Of a stretch of DNA of 64,000 nt, positions 56,490-64,000 are shown one piece after another. Origin of the DNA: Neiella litorisoli (GTDB lineage: Bacteria; Pseudomonadota; Gammaproteobacteria; Enterobacterales; Neiellaceae); contig NZ_JACXAF010000004.1 of NCBI RefSeq assembly GCF_014773395.1, positions 124,001 through 188,000 of the forward strand. The letters are read 5' to 3'. How positions within the stretch are numbered: the stretch's first letter is position 1; each line of letters opens with the position of its first letter. Below the pieces are notes generated by a model that saw only the letters and a program-made list of their open reading frames with translations, made no database searches and was not told the origin of the DNA. The position numbers and the translations under genes are program-made.

Positions 56490-57365
56490 TATCGATTGAC
56501 GTCCAAACATATATATTCCAAACAATACTGCTGACCACTCCGCTCAACAATTTGAACCTGATGAGGAAAGTGGCACCATAGCGACTCACACCTCGACAAA
56601 CCCCAAAACAATCACTTTCAATCACTAAAAACAGTATAAAAATCACATTTTGGGAGTTTAGAAAGCCCAAAACGATTCTAAAAAGTCGGCATTCATACAG
56701 TTGAAATCAACCAAAATAATTATTTTACCAACCAAACAAATAATAATTTTCACTCCAGAATAAAATAACAAAAACCCTATAACCCATTATTTAAATAGCG
56801 ATCAGCTATCTATGAAAATGAAAACAGGTGAATCAAACGAAGCAAGTAGAAAATTAAAACAACGCCACTCCATATAAAAATCACAATAAGCCATTACTTA
56901 TCTTTTTTAGTCATATTCAATCTCATCAAATCAAATTAGTAGTTATCCCGCCGAGAAACCAACTGCTACCACTTATAAATAAAACACTAGAACCCAAGTT
57001 ATAAACCAATAGATAAATCTTTATGAAACAATGTTTTATTTACAAAACAAGAAACCAACACCCCAACAAAAGAACACCTAAACAGATGATATAAAATGGA
57101 TTTTTATTGTTAACAAAATTAAATAAAAGAATGCTTGGCGGGTATTTTAGGCTGATAACAAAAGCGATGAATCACCTAAAAACCCCGTGCAACAGGGCTT
57201 TCAGCGAATACATAAGAAAACACCTCTGGTGCGACCAGATGATTTAATTTGATCCGTAACGAGTTTTTAACAACAACTTTTGAAACATTTTTATTTTCCC
57301 TTAGGTTAAATATTGGGATTTAGGAAATTCCAACAAGGTTACCCTTACACAACAGGACGATATCA
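56490..57365. other. Long AT-rich non-coding region before TonB receptor 3
   Basis: About 880 bp of strongly AT-rich DNA have no supported gene on either strand. It contains a small hairpin (TTTTGGG/CCCAAAA near 56648-56672) and many A/T tracts. It probably holds the receptor's promoter and a long leader, but no consensus boxes can be named with confidence. Confidence 0.6.
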
Positions 57366-60300
57366 ATGCAACAAAGTAAAATAACCAAAAAGAAGTTAAG
57401 TGTTGCTGTAGCCTCTGTACTGGGCTCAATGGTGATAGGAGGATTAGCACACGCAGCGGAACCAAACGGGGAAAACAACCAAAACGAAGATGTTGAAGTG
57501 ATTGAAGTCAGTGGCATTCGCGGCGCTCTGATCACGGCCTTATCAGAAAAGCGCGAAAACGCGAATATTACTGAAATCATTAACGCAGAAGATATTGGTA
57601 AATTACCAGATAACAACTTAGCGGAAGTACTTGAGAACGTCACCGGCGTTCAAATAGACCGAACCAATGGTGTTGGCACCGGCGTTCAAATTCGTGGTAC
57701 TGGCGCTAACCGAGTAGAAATCAATGGCGTCTCAACCGTCAGCGCAGGTAGTGATCGGACCGGTATTCGATTTGAAGACTTACCAGCAGCACTAATTGCG
57801 TCACTCGAAGTGACCAAGTCATCCACCGCCAAAACAATTGAAGGTTCAGTAGGTGGTACTGTTAACCTTCGTACTTTGCGCGGTAATAGCTTAAAAGACC
57901 GCTTAATCCAATTCCGAATTCAAGCCGAGCACAGCGATTTAGCCGACTCCACACAACCCAAAATTTCCGGCACCTATGGTGATAACTGGGAAACCTCAAT
58001 CGGTAAATTGGGTTTTGTCGCAACCGCAAGCTATGCCAAGCAGGATGTTGCTTCCGCCAACCCGCGCTTTGACCGAGACCGCGCAGTGATGTCCGATTCA
58101 GGCTTGGCCAGTGCCGAAGAATTCAATTTCTTGCGCACCCAGTTTTTGGATCAACCGCTCAGTGGTAAAGAATACAAAACCAAAAACTTAACCACGTCCC
58201 TTGAGCTGCAAGCAACTGAGCACCTCAACCTGTACTTCGATGCCACGCTCAATGATCAGGATGCAACCGACGATAATTCTCGGGCATTCTTCTCTGGAAC
58301 AGGTGGCACACCAGTCATTAACAACACCACGAACACCGGATTTGAAACCATTGATTTGGGCAAAATTGATGGCGTCACTGGCAAAATCGATCTGGGTGAA
58401 GTAACCGTTGTGACCAGCGGCATCTTGGGTGTTGGGGTATCAGGCGATGGCAAAACCATCGACCCGAACCTGCGGACCGGTAACTCCAACTCTGCCCGAG
58501 AAACGGACAGTAGCGTGTTTGCCTTTGGTGGCGAATACAGCACCGAAGACTATACCTTGGCGGCGGAAGTGTCCTACTCCGATTCGGAAACCAACAGCCC
58601 ATCGTTTAACACCACGCTGGACTTTATCAACCCGAACGGACCACAAGTCACTGCTGATACCAGAAATGACAACGGTACTCCTGCCGAATTCAAAATTAAA
58701 AACGATACCTTCCAGTTTGGTATTGCCCAAGGTCTGCCGGAAACCCCCTCTTCGGCAGAGCTGTTAGATCCGGCGAACTATGCTTTGCGCAGTACCGGTC
58801 AGGGTAAGGCGCACGCAGAAGGTAAAGAAACCGCCGCTCGTGTCGATTTCAGCTACGACATATCTGACACCAACCCATGGTTTGTTGACGTCCTTGCTGG
58901 CGTACGCTGGAACAAGACAACCAACGAGCAAGGTAGCGAGCGCTCAAGCTTCAGCTTTGGTAACTGGAATCGCCCAAGAGCCAATCTGTTTGCCGACATC
59001 GTCAAACCCGGAGCCAATAACTTTAACAAGGGCGACAGCCGTGACTTGTACATCAAAGATTATTTGATTGTTTCTAATGGCATTTCACGCAACAACCCTG
59101 ACTATGTGTTTGAAACCTTTAACAACGCGATTATCGCCAACAATGCGCTCAATGATCCTGATTTTTCGATGGATGCTTACAATGAGTTGCAAGCCCAATA
59201 CGCCGATGATCCAAGTGGTTTTAAATCAGCAGCTGAAGCTCGGGGTTGGAATACCCTGTTAACCGAGCCGACGGTCAACGAAACTTCATTCTTTGACATT
59301 GAAGAAAAGACCTGGGCGCTATACCTGCAAGCGAACCTCGACTTTGAAGCGGGTACCGTGCCAATTACCGGTAATATCGGAGCACGCTATATTGAGACCG
59401 ACTTAGACTCTTATGGTAATCAGGTGTCTACCATCAATGGTACAGAGCTGGTGACGCCATCGAAGGAGTCCTCGAGCTACTCCTACGTGCTGCCACGTTT
59501 CAATATTGCAGCCGAGCTAAGCGAAGGGCTTTACATGAAAGCCGGTATCGGCAAAGACATTCGTCGTCCTGACTTCGACTGGTTATCAACCTCTACCTCA
59601 TTTGGTGCCTCGGCTTCTGCTGCGGTGACAGTGGGTAACCCAGATCTTGAGCCGGAAGAAATTTGGTCCTATGACTTGTCGCTGGAATACTACTTTGCGC
59701 CGTCGGCGTTCATGAGTATTGGTTTCTTCCATAAAGAGCGCACCAACTTGATTGTGTTGCAGGAGGAATCACCTGATGAGCCAATCGGCGCTGGCGGTCA
59801 AATCGAGCGTGATGTTGAAGCACCTTGTGAAAACGGCGGTATTTTCAACCCCAATGTGCCACCAGAAAACTACAATGTGTTCTCGTCTCGTGAAGACACC
59901 TTTGGTATTTGTGTCGCCAAGAAGAGCCGCTTTAATGCCAGCGGTACTGAAACCCAAAGCGGTGTCGAAGTGGCCGCACAGTATGATTTTTCTGAATTTG
60001 AAGATCAGCTGGGTTGGGCATCGGGCTTCGGTATTATTGCCAACTACACCTATCAGGATTCAGGTGAAGGCTTAGATGACTATTATTACGCCACCGGTTT
60101 AGCGGGCAAACAGCCGGGTGATTCGGTCAACCCGAATGCCATTGACCAGATCCTTGGCCGTGATGATTATTTCCATCAGACCGAAACGACCGCCGATGAT
60201 CCGGTAACCAAACGAGTCACGCTGCACAAGCTGTCGAAGCACTCATACAACTTCACCTTGTTCTACGAGAAGTATGATATAAGCGCGCGTATGCGTTACA

Positions 60301-60548
60301 CCTACCGCAGTGAATTTACCGAAGAGCTGAACCGTATGCGGTTCAATATCCCGGTCATTGTTGGCTCGCGTGGCCAGTTAAATGCCAGCGTCAACTATCA
60401 GCTCAACGAGAATTTCACCGTTGGTATTGAAGGGGTTAACTTAACCAAGGAAGACCGCACTCGATGGTGTTTCAACGAAGACACCTTGCTGTGTGAACAA
60501 AGTCTGACGGACCGCCGAATTACCGCCAGTTTGGCTGGTAAGTTCTAA
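57366..60548 (+). CDS. TonB-dependent outer-membrane receptor 3
   Basis: The 1060-residue outer-membrane receptor has a signal peptide ending GGLAHAAEP, TonB-box-like DVEVIEVSGIRGAL, and a plug domain with EDIGKLPDNNLAEVLENVTGVQIDR and GVQIRGTGANRVEING. The barrel ends DRRITASLAGKF. It is only distantly related to the tandem pair (the plug and barrel sequences differ widely), so it probably carries another ligand. It belongs to the large class of receptors with KLPDxNLAEVL plugs found in carbohydrate and other uptake loci of Proteobacteria. Its ligand is inferred from the neighbouring GH78 and GH106 genes only. A strong terminator follows. Confidence 0.9.
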   Translation: MQQSKITKKKLSVAVASVLGSMVIGGLAHAAEPNGENNQNEDVEVIEVSGIRGALITALSEKRENANITEIINAEDIGKLPDNNLAEVLENVTGVQIDRTNGVGTGVQIRGTGANRVEINGVSTVSAGSDRTGIRFEDLPAALIASLEVTKSSTAKTIEGSVGGTVNLRTLRGNSLKDRLIQFRIQAEHSDLADSTQPKISGTYGDNWETSIGKLGFVATASYAKQDVASANPRFDRDRAVMSDSGLASAEEFNFLRTQFLDQPLSGKEYKTKNLTTSLELQATEHLNLYFDATLNDQDATDDNSRAFFSGTGGTPVINNTTNTGFETIDLGKIDGVTGKIDLGEVTVVTSGILGVGVSGDGKTIDPNLRTGNSNSARETDSSVFAFGGEYSTEDYTLAAEVSYSDSETNSPSFNTTLDFINPNGPQVTADTRNDNGTPAEFKIKNDTFQFGIAQGLPETPSSAELLDPANYALRSTGQGKAHAEGKETAARVDFSYDISDTNPWFVDVLAGVRWNKTTNEQGSERSSFSFGNWNRPRANLFADIVKPGANNFNKGDSRDLYIKDYLIVSNGISRNNPDYVFETFNNAIIANNALNDPDFSMDAYNELQAQYADDPSGFKSAAEARGWNTLLTEPTVNETSFFDIEEKTWALYLQANLDFEAGTVPITGNIGARYIETDLDSYGNQVSTINGTELVTPSKESSSYSYVLPRFNIAAELSEGLYMKAGIGKDIRRPDFDWLSTSTSFGASASAAVTVGNPDLEPEEIWSYDLSLEYYFAPSAFMSIGFFHKERTNLIVLQEESPDEPIGAGGQIERDVEAPCENGGIFNPNVPPENYNVFSSREDTFGICVAKKSRFNASGTETQSGVEVAAQYDFSEFEDQLGWASGFGIIANYTYQDSGEGLDDYYYATGLAGKQPGDSVNPNAIDQILGRDDYFHQTETTADDPVTKRVTLHKLSKHSYNFTLFYEKYDISARMRYTYRSEFTEELNRMRFNIPVIVGSRGQLNASVNYQLNENFTVGIEGVNLTKEDRTRWCFNEDTLLCEQSLTDRRITASLAGKF

Positions 60549-60573
60549 AGGTTCTTGGCCTTTTGACCACTGG

Positions 60574-60602
60574 AAACTCCGGCGCCATGCCGGAGTTTTT
60601 TT
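60574..60602 (+). terminator. Rho-independent terminator of TonB receptor 3
   Basis: AAACTCCGGC and GCCGGAGTTT form a perfect 10-bp stem with loop GCCAT, followed by seven or more T, 25 bp after the stop. Confidence 0.93.
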
Positions 60603-60727
60603 ATGGTTTGACCACTGCCGATTGGTATAATCCTCCATCCGCGACAAAATAAACCCTATAGTCTGTAGGTTGTTATCAAGCGCACTATCGATATATTCAA
60701 ACCAAATTTTGATAAGGAGCTGTCCCC

Positions 60728-62383
60728 TTGTTTGCAGGAAAGTTTGAACAAGTACAGGTAAAGGGCGATCTATTTGGCGGCGTGACCACGGCAATTGTGT
60801 CCTTGCCAATGGCACTGGCTTTTGGTGTTGCATCGGGTGCCGGCGCCGAAGCGGGCCTGTGGGGCGCAATTTTAGTCGGCTTATTCGCCGCGTTGTTCGG
60901 TGGCTCCCGAACCCTAATTTCTGAGCCCACCGGGCCAATGACCGTGGTGATGGCCGCGGTATTAACCTCGATGATGGCCAAACATCCCGAAGGCGGTTTG
61001 GCGATGGCCTTCACCGTAGTGATGATGGCTGGGGTATTCCAAATCGCACTGGGTGCACTCAAACTCGGCAAGTACATCACACTGATGCCCTATAGCGTGA
61101 TCTCCGGCTTTATGTCGGGGGTTGGCGTCATTTTGGTGATCTTGCAACTCGGCCCGTTCCTTGGTCAACCAACGCCTGCTGGCGGTGCCATTGGTACCAT
61201 TCAGGCATTGCCGGATCTGATCCGCAACATGCATTTTGGCGAATTCATGCTCGGTTTGATGACACTCAGTGTGTTGTTGTTTATGCCGAAAAAATTCAAA
61301 AAACAAATCCCTCCGCAACTGGTCGCACTGGTCGCCGTTACCTTGATCTCAATGCTATTGTTTAGCACCGACGGCATTCGTCGTATCGGCGAGATCCCAA
61401 GCGGTTTGCCATCCATTGTCTGGCCGACCTTTTCGTGGAGTTTGATCAGCGAAATGCTGGTTGACGCGCTGGTTCTCGGTACCTTGGGCTGTATCGATAC
61501 CCTACTCACTGCGGTGATTGCTGATAGCTTGACGCGGCAGGAACACGATTCAAACCGCGAACTAATGGGACAAGGGATTGCCAACACGGTATCGGGTTTG
61601 TTTGGCGGCTTACCCGGCGCAGGCGCCACCATGGGCACCGTTGTTAACGTGCAGGTCGGCGCTCGCTCACCCTTGTCAGGCATTGTCCGAGCGGTGATCT
61701 TACTGCTTGTGGTGCTGTGGTTTGCGCCATTGATCGAACCCATTCCGCTGGCTGTGCTGGCAGGTATAGCCTTGTTTGTTGGCCTTAACATCCTCGACTG
61801 GAGCTTTATCAAACGGGCACACACGGTATCACTGGTGCCGACCTGCATTATGTACGGGGTGCTTTTTCTAACCGTGTTTGTCGATCTGATTTACGCCGTC
61901 GGGATTGGCGTATTTCTGGCGAACGTGATCACCATTGAGAAGCTAAGCCGAGTTCAGGAAAAGAACGTCAAAGCCATTTCCGATGCCGATGATGGGGTAC
62001 CACTGAGTACCGAAGAGCGCCAACTGCTTGATAAAGCCAAAGGCCAATTGCTGCTGTTTTATCTGTCAGGGCCAATGATCTTTGGCGTATCCAAAGCCAT
62101 TGCGCGACAACATGCGGCGATCGACCAATATAAGGTCATGGTCTTAGATTTAAGCGCCGTGCCTATGATTGATATGACCGTCGCGCTGGCTCTGGAAAAT
62201 GCCATGCGTGATGCCCTAGAAGCCGGTTGTGAGGTGTTCTTGTTTAGTCCAAATGAACAAACCATGGAGCAACTGGAAAAAATGAAGATCCGAGACTGGA
62301 TTGACGATTACCACGTCGTGAGTTCACGCTACGAGGGCTTGCAAAAAGGGCTGGAAAAAGTCGAACAAGCGACGGCCAGCTGA
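60728..62383 (+). CDS. SulP-family anion transporter with STAS domain
   Basis: The 551-residue protein starts at TTG 60728, with AAGGAG well placed before it. The membrane part (about 1-420) has the SulP marks GVTTAIVSLPMALAFGVASGAG, ISEPTGPMTVV and the substrate region GCIDTLLTAVIADSLT, plus GLFGGLPGAGATMGT. A C-terminal STAS domain (about 440-545) contains LDLSAVPMIDMTVALALENA, with the usual regulatory-domain turn. SulP members carry sulfate, bicarbonate or other anions; the ion is not determined. Export or use of sulfate freed by the sulfatase is a conceivable link to the locus, but the gene has its own promoter region and is probably general. Confidence 0.88.
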   Translation: MFAGKFEQVQVKGDLFGGVTTAIVSLPMALAFGVASGAGAEAGLWGAILVGLFAALFGGSRTLISEPTGPMTVVMAAVLTSMMAKHPEGGLAMAFTVVMMAGVFQIALGALKLGKYITLMPYSVISGFMSGVGVILVILQLGPFLGQPTPAGGAIGTIQALPDLIRNMHFGEFMLGLMTLSVLLFMPKKFKKQIPPQLVALVAVTLISMLLFSTDGIRRIGEIPSGLPSIVWPTFSWSLISEMLVDALVLGTLGCIDTLLTAVIADSLTRQEHDSNRELMGQGIANTVSGLFGGLPGAGATMGTVVNVQVGARSPLSGIVRAVILLLVVLWFAPLIEPIPLAVLAGIALFVGLNILDWSFIKRAHTVSLVPTCIMYGVLFLTVFVDLIYAVGIGVFLANVITIEKLSRVQEKNVKAISDADDGVPLSTEERQLLDKAKGQLLLFYLSGPMIFGVSKAIARQHAAIDQYKVMVLDLSAVPMIDMTVALALENAMRDALEAGCEVFLFSPNEQTMEQLEKMKIRDWIDDYHVVSSRYEGLQKGLEKVEQATAS

Positions 62384-62444
62384 TCGAGCTGGCGTCTGCT
62401 GCCATTTAGCCATATCAGCGCCGCTGAGTTGGCTCAGCGGTCAC

Positions 62445-63329
62445 TTAGCCGGTTAGTCGGGCAACATCAACCGAGACATTCAATACCGGCTTTTCCCCCC
62501 CCCCAAAGATCACCCCTTGTAGCGGCGTGACATCAAAATAATCCCTGCCCCACGCGGTAATGATGTGTTGCTCATGGGCCATACAGTTATTGGTGGGGTC
62601 AAACTCAATCCAGCCTTCTCCCGGCGAATACACCGAGATCCAGGCGTGGCTGGCATCTGATCCCACGAGTTTTTCTTGGCCCGGCGGCGGCAGCGTCTCA
62701 ATGTAGCCCGAGACGTATTTTGCGGCATATCCTAAAGCGCGTAAGCAACCAATTTGTAGGTGAGCAAAGTCTTGGCAAACGCCCTTTTTCAGAGCCAGAA
62801 CTTCTGACAACGGCGTTGCCACCGTGGTCGCCTCAGGACAGTAATCAAACTCGCGATAAATACGCTGGGTCAACTCCATGACCGCCGACAGCAAAGGCCG
62901 GTCAGGGGCAAACGATGGCTCAGCATAAGCGCGCAGTTCATCGCTGGCTTTGATCATCGGCGAGTCGAGCATAAATTCCCGCGCCAATAATAACTCTGGA
63001 TCCTTGCTAGTTTGCATCCGTTCACGGACTTGCTGACAACTGAAGCTAAAATCCAGCTCATTGGCGGTCAGTTGCGCCGACGTTTCAACCTCACTTGACG
63101 ATTCAATAATCAGCTTTTCATGGGGCCGTTGAATCTCAAAGTGATAGCAATGATTGCCAAAGTAGTCTTCGCGCTTCGCCGATGCTGCTGTCACCGGATG
63201 AACCTGCACTTGCGACCACAGGCAGCGCTGGCGCTGAGTGGTTCGCGGGATCAGGTGAGCGAGGTTGTAACAGTGGGAGACCGGCTCGGCATAAAGGTAT
63301 TCGGTGATGTGTCGAATCTTGTATTTCAC
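62445..63329 (-). CDS. Transglutaminase-like domain protein
   Basis: The 294-residue protein starts at GTG 63329, overlapping the stop of the alpha-E gene by 4 bp (GTGA); earlier starts are unlikely. It has the N-terminal strand domain (KYKIRHITEYLYAEPVSHCYNLAHLIP) and the papain-like transglutaminase core with Cys in KKGVCQDFAHLQIGCLRALGYAAKYVSGY, His in ASHAWISVYSPGEGWIEFDPT and the paired Asp. Such proteins pair with alpha-E and circularly permuted ATP-grasp proteins in a conserved bacterial cluster of unknown role, probably peptide-bond processing. A run of ten G (minus strand; C at 62495-62504) falls in the codons of FGGGEKP near the C-terminus. Confidence 0.88.
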   Translation of the reverse strand: MKYKIRHITEYLYAEPVSHCYNLAHLIPRTTQRQRCLWSQVQVHPVTAASAKREDYFGNHCYHFEIQRPHEKLIIESSSEVETSAQLTANELDFSFSCQQVRERMQTSKDPELLLAREFMLDSPMIKASDELRAYAEPSFAPDRPLLSAVMELTQRIYREFDYCPEATTVATPLSEVLALKKGVCQDFAHLQIGCLRALGYAAKYVSGYIETLPPPGQEKLVGSDASHAWISVYSPGEGWIEFDPTNNCMAHEQHIITAWGRDYFDVTPLQGVIFGGGEKPVLNVSVDVARLTG

Positions 63330-64000
63330 TCTCGATTCTCCCAAACACTACGAACCAATTGCTGTGATGGCTCGCGGTGGTCAAAGTATTTGTCACTCAT
63401 AAAGTTACTCACCGAATCGAGCAATTGGTTCAGTCGGCTTAACGTTTTTTCCAGCTGTTGCCGGCGACCGTTTTCACGCGCACTAAGCGCAGTGAGGGTG
63501 GTCATTTTGATCTGCATGCTGGCATCGAGTGCCGCGCGCTGCTCCGCTGGTAATTCATGACGGGTATCATGCTGGCGTGGCAAGGCTTGCAGGTGCTCTT
63601 GTAATTTTTCTAACTGGAAGCTGAGCGAGCGTGGATTGCTCATATCCAGCATCAATAGATCGAGCGACGATTGCACCCCCATCCGCGCGCCATACAAGCG
63701 GCGATAGCTGATTAATACTTCATGGCTAAGCAGCAAACTTTGAATGGCGACACTCTGATCCGCTTCGGGCATTTCTGGTACCACCAAACCTTGGATCAGT
63801 TGGCTGGTTTGTATGGTGCGCTCAAGCCGCCGACCAATTTCCAAGAAGCGCCAGCCAACCCCGCGGATCATGCTCTCTTGCACTAAGCCGGACAGTGCCA
63901 ATAAGGTAGTGACTAACGGATCAAGCAGCTCTTCTGGCCCTGCCACGGCATTCTGACTGAGAATGGCGTCGAGTTCACTGACGCCATCATGGATGTCATT
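63326..64000 (-). CDS. Alpha-E domain protein (5' end outside window)
   Basis: The frame is open to the window edge, so the N-terminal part is missing; about 224 codons are present. The helical sequence (QESMIRGVGWRFLEIGRRLERTIQTSQLIQGLV, ILSHEVLISYRRLYGARMGVQSSLDLLMLDMSNPRSLSFQL) is typical of alpha-E (DUF403) proteins. It is coupled to the transglutaminase-like gene by a 4-bp overlap. Family members are stand-alone or fused to a circularly permuted ATP-grasp domain; which applies here cannot be seen. No link to the polysaccharide locus is evident. Confidence 0.88.
   Translation of the reverse strand, partial: NDIHDGVSELDAILSQNAVAGPEELLDPLVTTLLALSGLVQESMIRGVGWRFLEIGRRLERTIQTSQLIQGLVVPEMPEADQSVAIQSLLLSHEVLISYRRLYGARMGVQSSLDLLMLDMSNPRSLSFQLEKLQEHLQALPRQHDTRHELPAEQRAALDASMQIKMTTLTALSARENGRRQQLEKTLSRLNQLLDSVSNFMSDKYFDHREPSQQLVRSVWENRE

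Noticed and set aside
60614-60630. GATTGGTATAATCC resembling the end of the MITE-like element
   Set aside because: Only about 10 bases match and no inverted partner is found nearby.
1-64000. CRISPR arrays, tRNA/rRNA genes, prophage or full insertion sequences
   Set aside because: No regularly spaced repeats, no cloverleaf or rRNA-like segments and no transposase or integrase frames were seen.

Overview
The window looks like a chromosomal polysaccharide-utilisation region of a marine gammaproteobacterium, probably Alteromonadales. The support is TonB-dependent receptors with no SusD partner, a GlyGly-CTERM tail on one lyase, a Vibrio-type sodium/galactose symporter, lipobox exoenzymes, and moderate G+C apart from some AT-rich gaps. 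The genus cannot be told from the sequence. The substrate is most likely ulvan, the sulfated rhamnose/uronate polysaccharide of green algae: two PL24-like and two PL25-like lyases, a heparinase-fold lyase, an alginate-lyase-fold enzyme, GH88 and GH105 unsaturated-uronyl hydrolases, a sulfatase, three GH106 and one GH78 rhamnosidases lie together.

Layout. 1-2240 is the tail of a bacterial microcompartment operon (shell protein, PduS-like, PduT-like), fitting breakdown of rhamnose-derived lactaldehyde/1,2-propanediol. 2361-6696 is a two-gene operon of a heparinase II/III-fold lipoprotein and a beta-helix protein. 7001-14169 holds two nearly identical tandem TonB receptors. 14784-18976 is a sulfatase, PL25, GH105 operon. 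19465-23083 has KdgT, GH88 and an SDR reductase for the uronate branch. 23169-25478 is a large PL24-like lyase with Ig-like modules. 25732-30828 is galT-galK-symporter divergent from a LacI regulator, with a perfect 20-bp palindromic operator between them. 31012-35843 runs DUF1080 protein, PL25-like lyase, ECF sigma factor 1 and its membrane anti-sigma factor with a LamG lectin domain. 35857-40668 (minus) is GH106 plus an arabinose/fucose-type isomerase. 40854-43165 is a second ECF/LamG anti-sigma pair. 43541-56443 carries GH106, GH106, PL24-like, alginate-lyase-fold and GH78 genes. A third TonB receptor follows. From 60728 on the genes look like ordinary housekeeping (SulP transporter, transglutaminase-like and alpha-E proteins).

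The strongest unexplained signal is regulatory. Four rhamnosidase transcription units carry the same two-box upstream element, RGGGTAKCAA, exactly 17 nt, then TTTTCYW, 39-61 nt before the start codon; a weaker copy precedes the large PL24 gene. Its spacing and position are those of an alternative-sigma-factor promoter, and two ECF sigma factors sit among these genes, each translationally coupled to a single-pass membrane anti-sigma factor with a periplasmic lectin-like domain. I propose that these are polysaccharide-sensing sigma/anti-sigma switches controlling the rhamnosidase regulon. A second, independent motif (about WTCATTAGTGGTGA in gene orientation) lies 75-137 nt upstream of the lyase, GH88, KdgT and DUF1080 genes and may mark the uronate-side regulon. 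A MITE-like element with 32-33 bp inverted ends lies next to the second anti-sigma gene. ECF/LamG pairs, DUF1080 proteins, GH106 enzymes and microcompartments are frequent in Planctomycetes/Verrucomicrobia, so parts of this locus may have been acquired by transfer.
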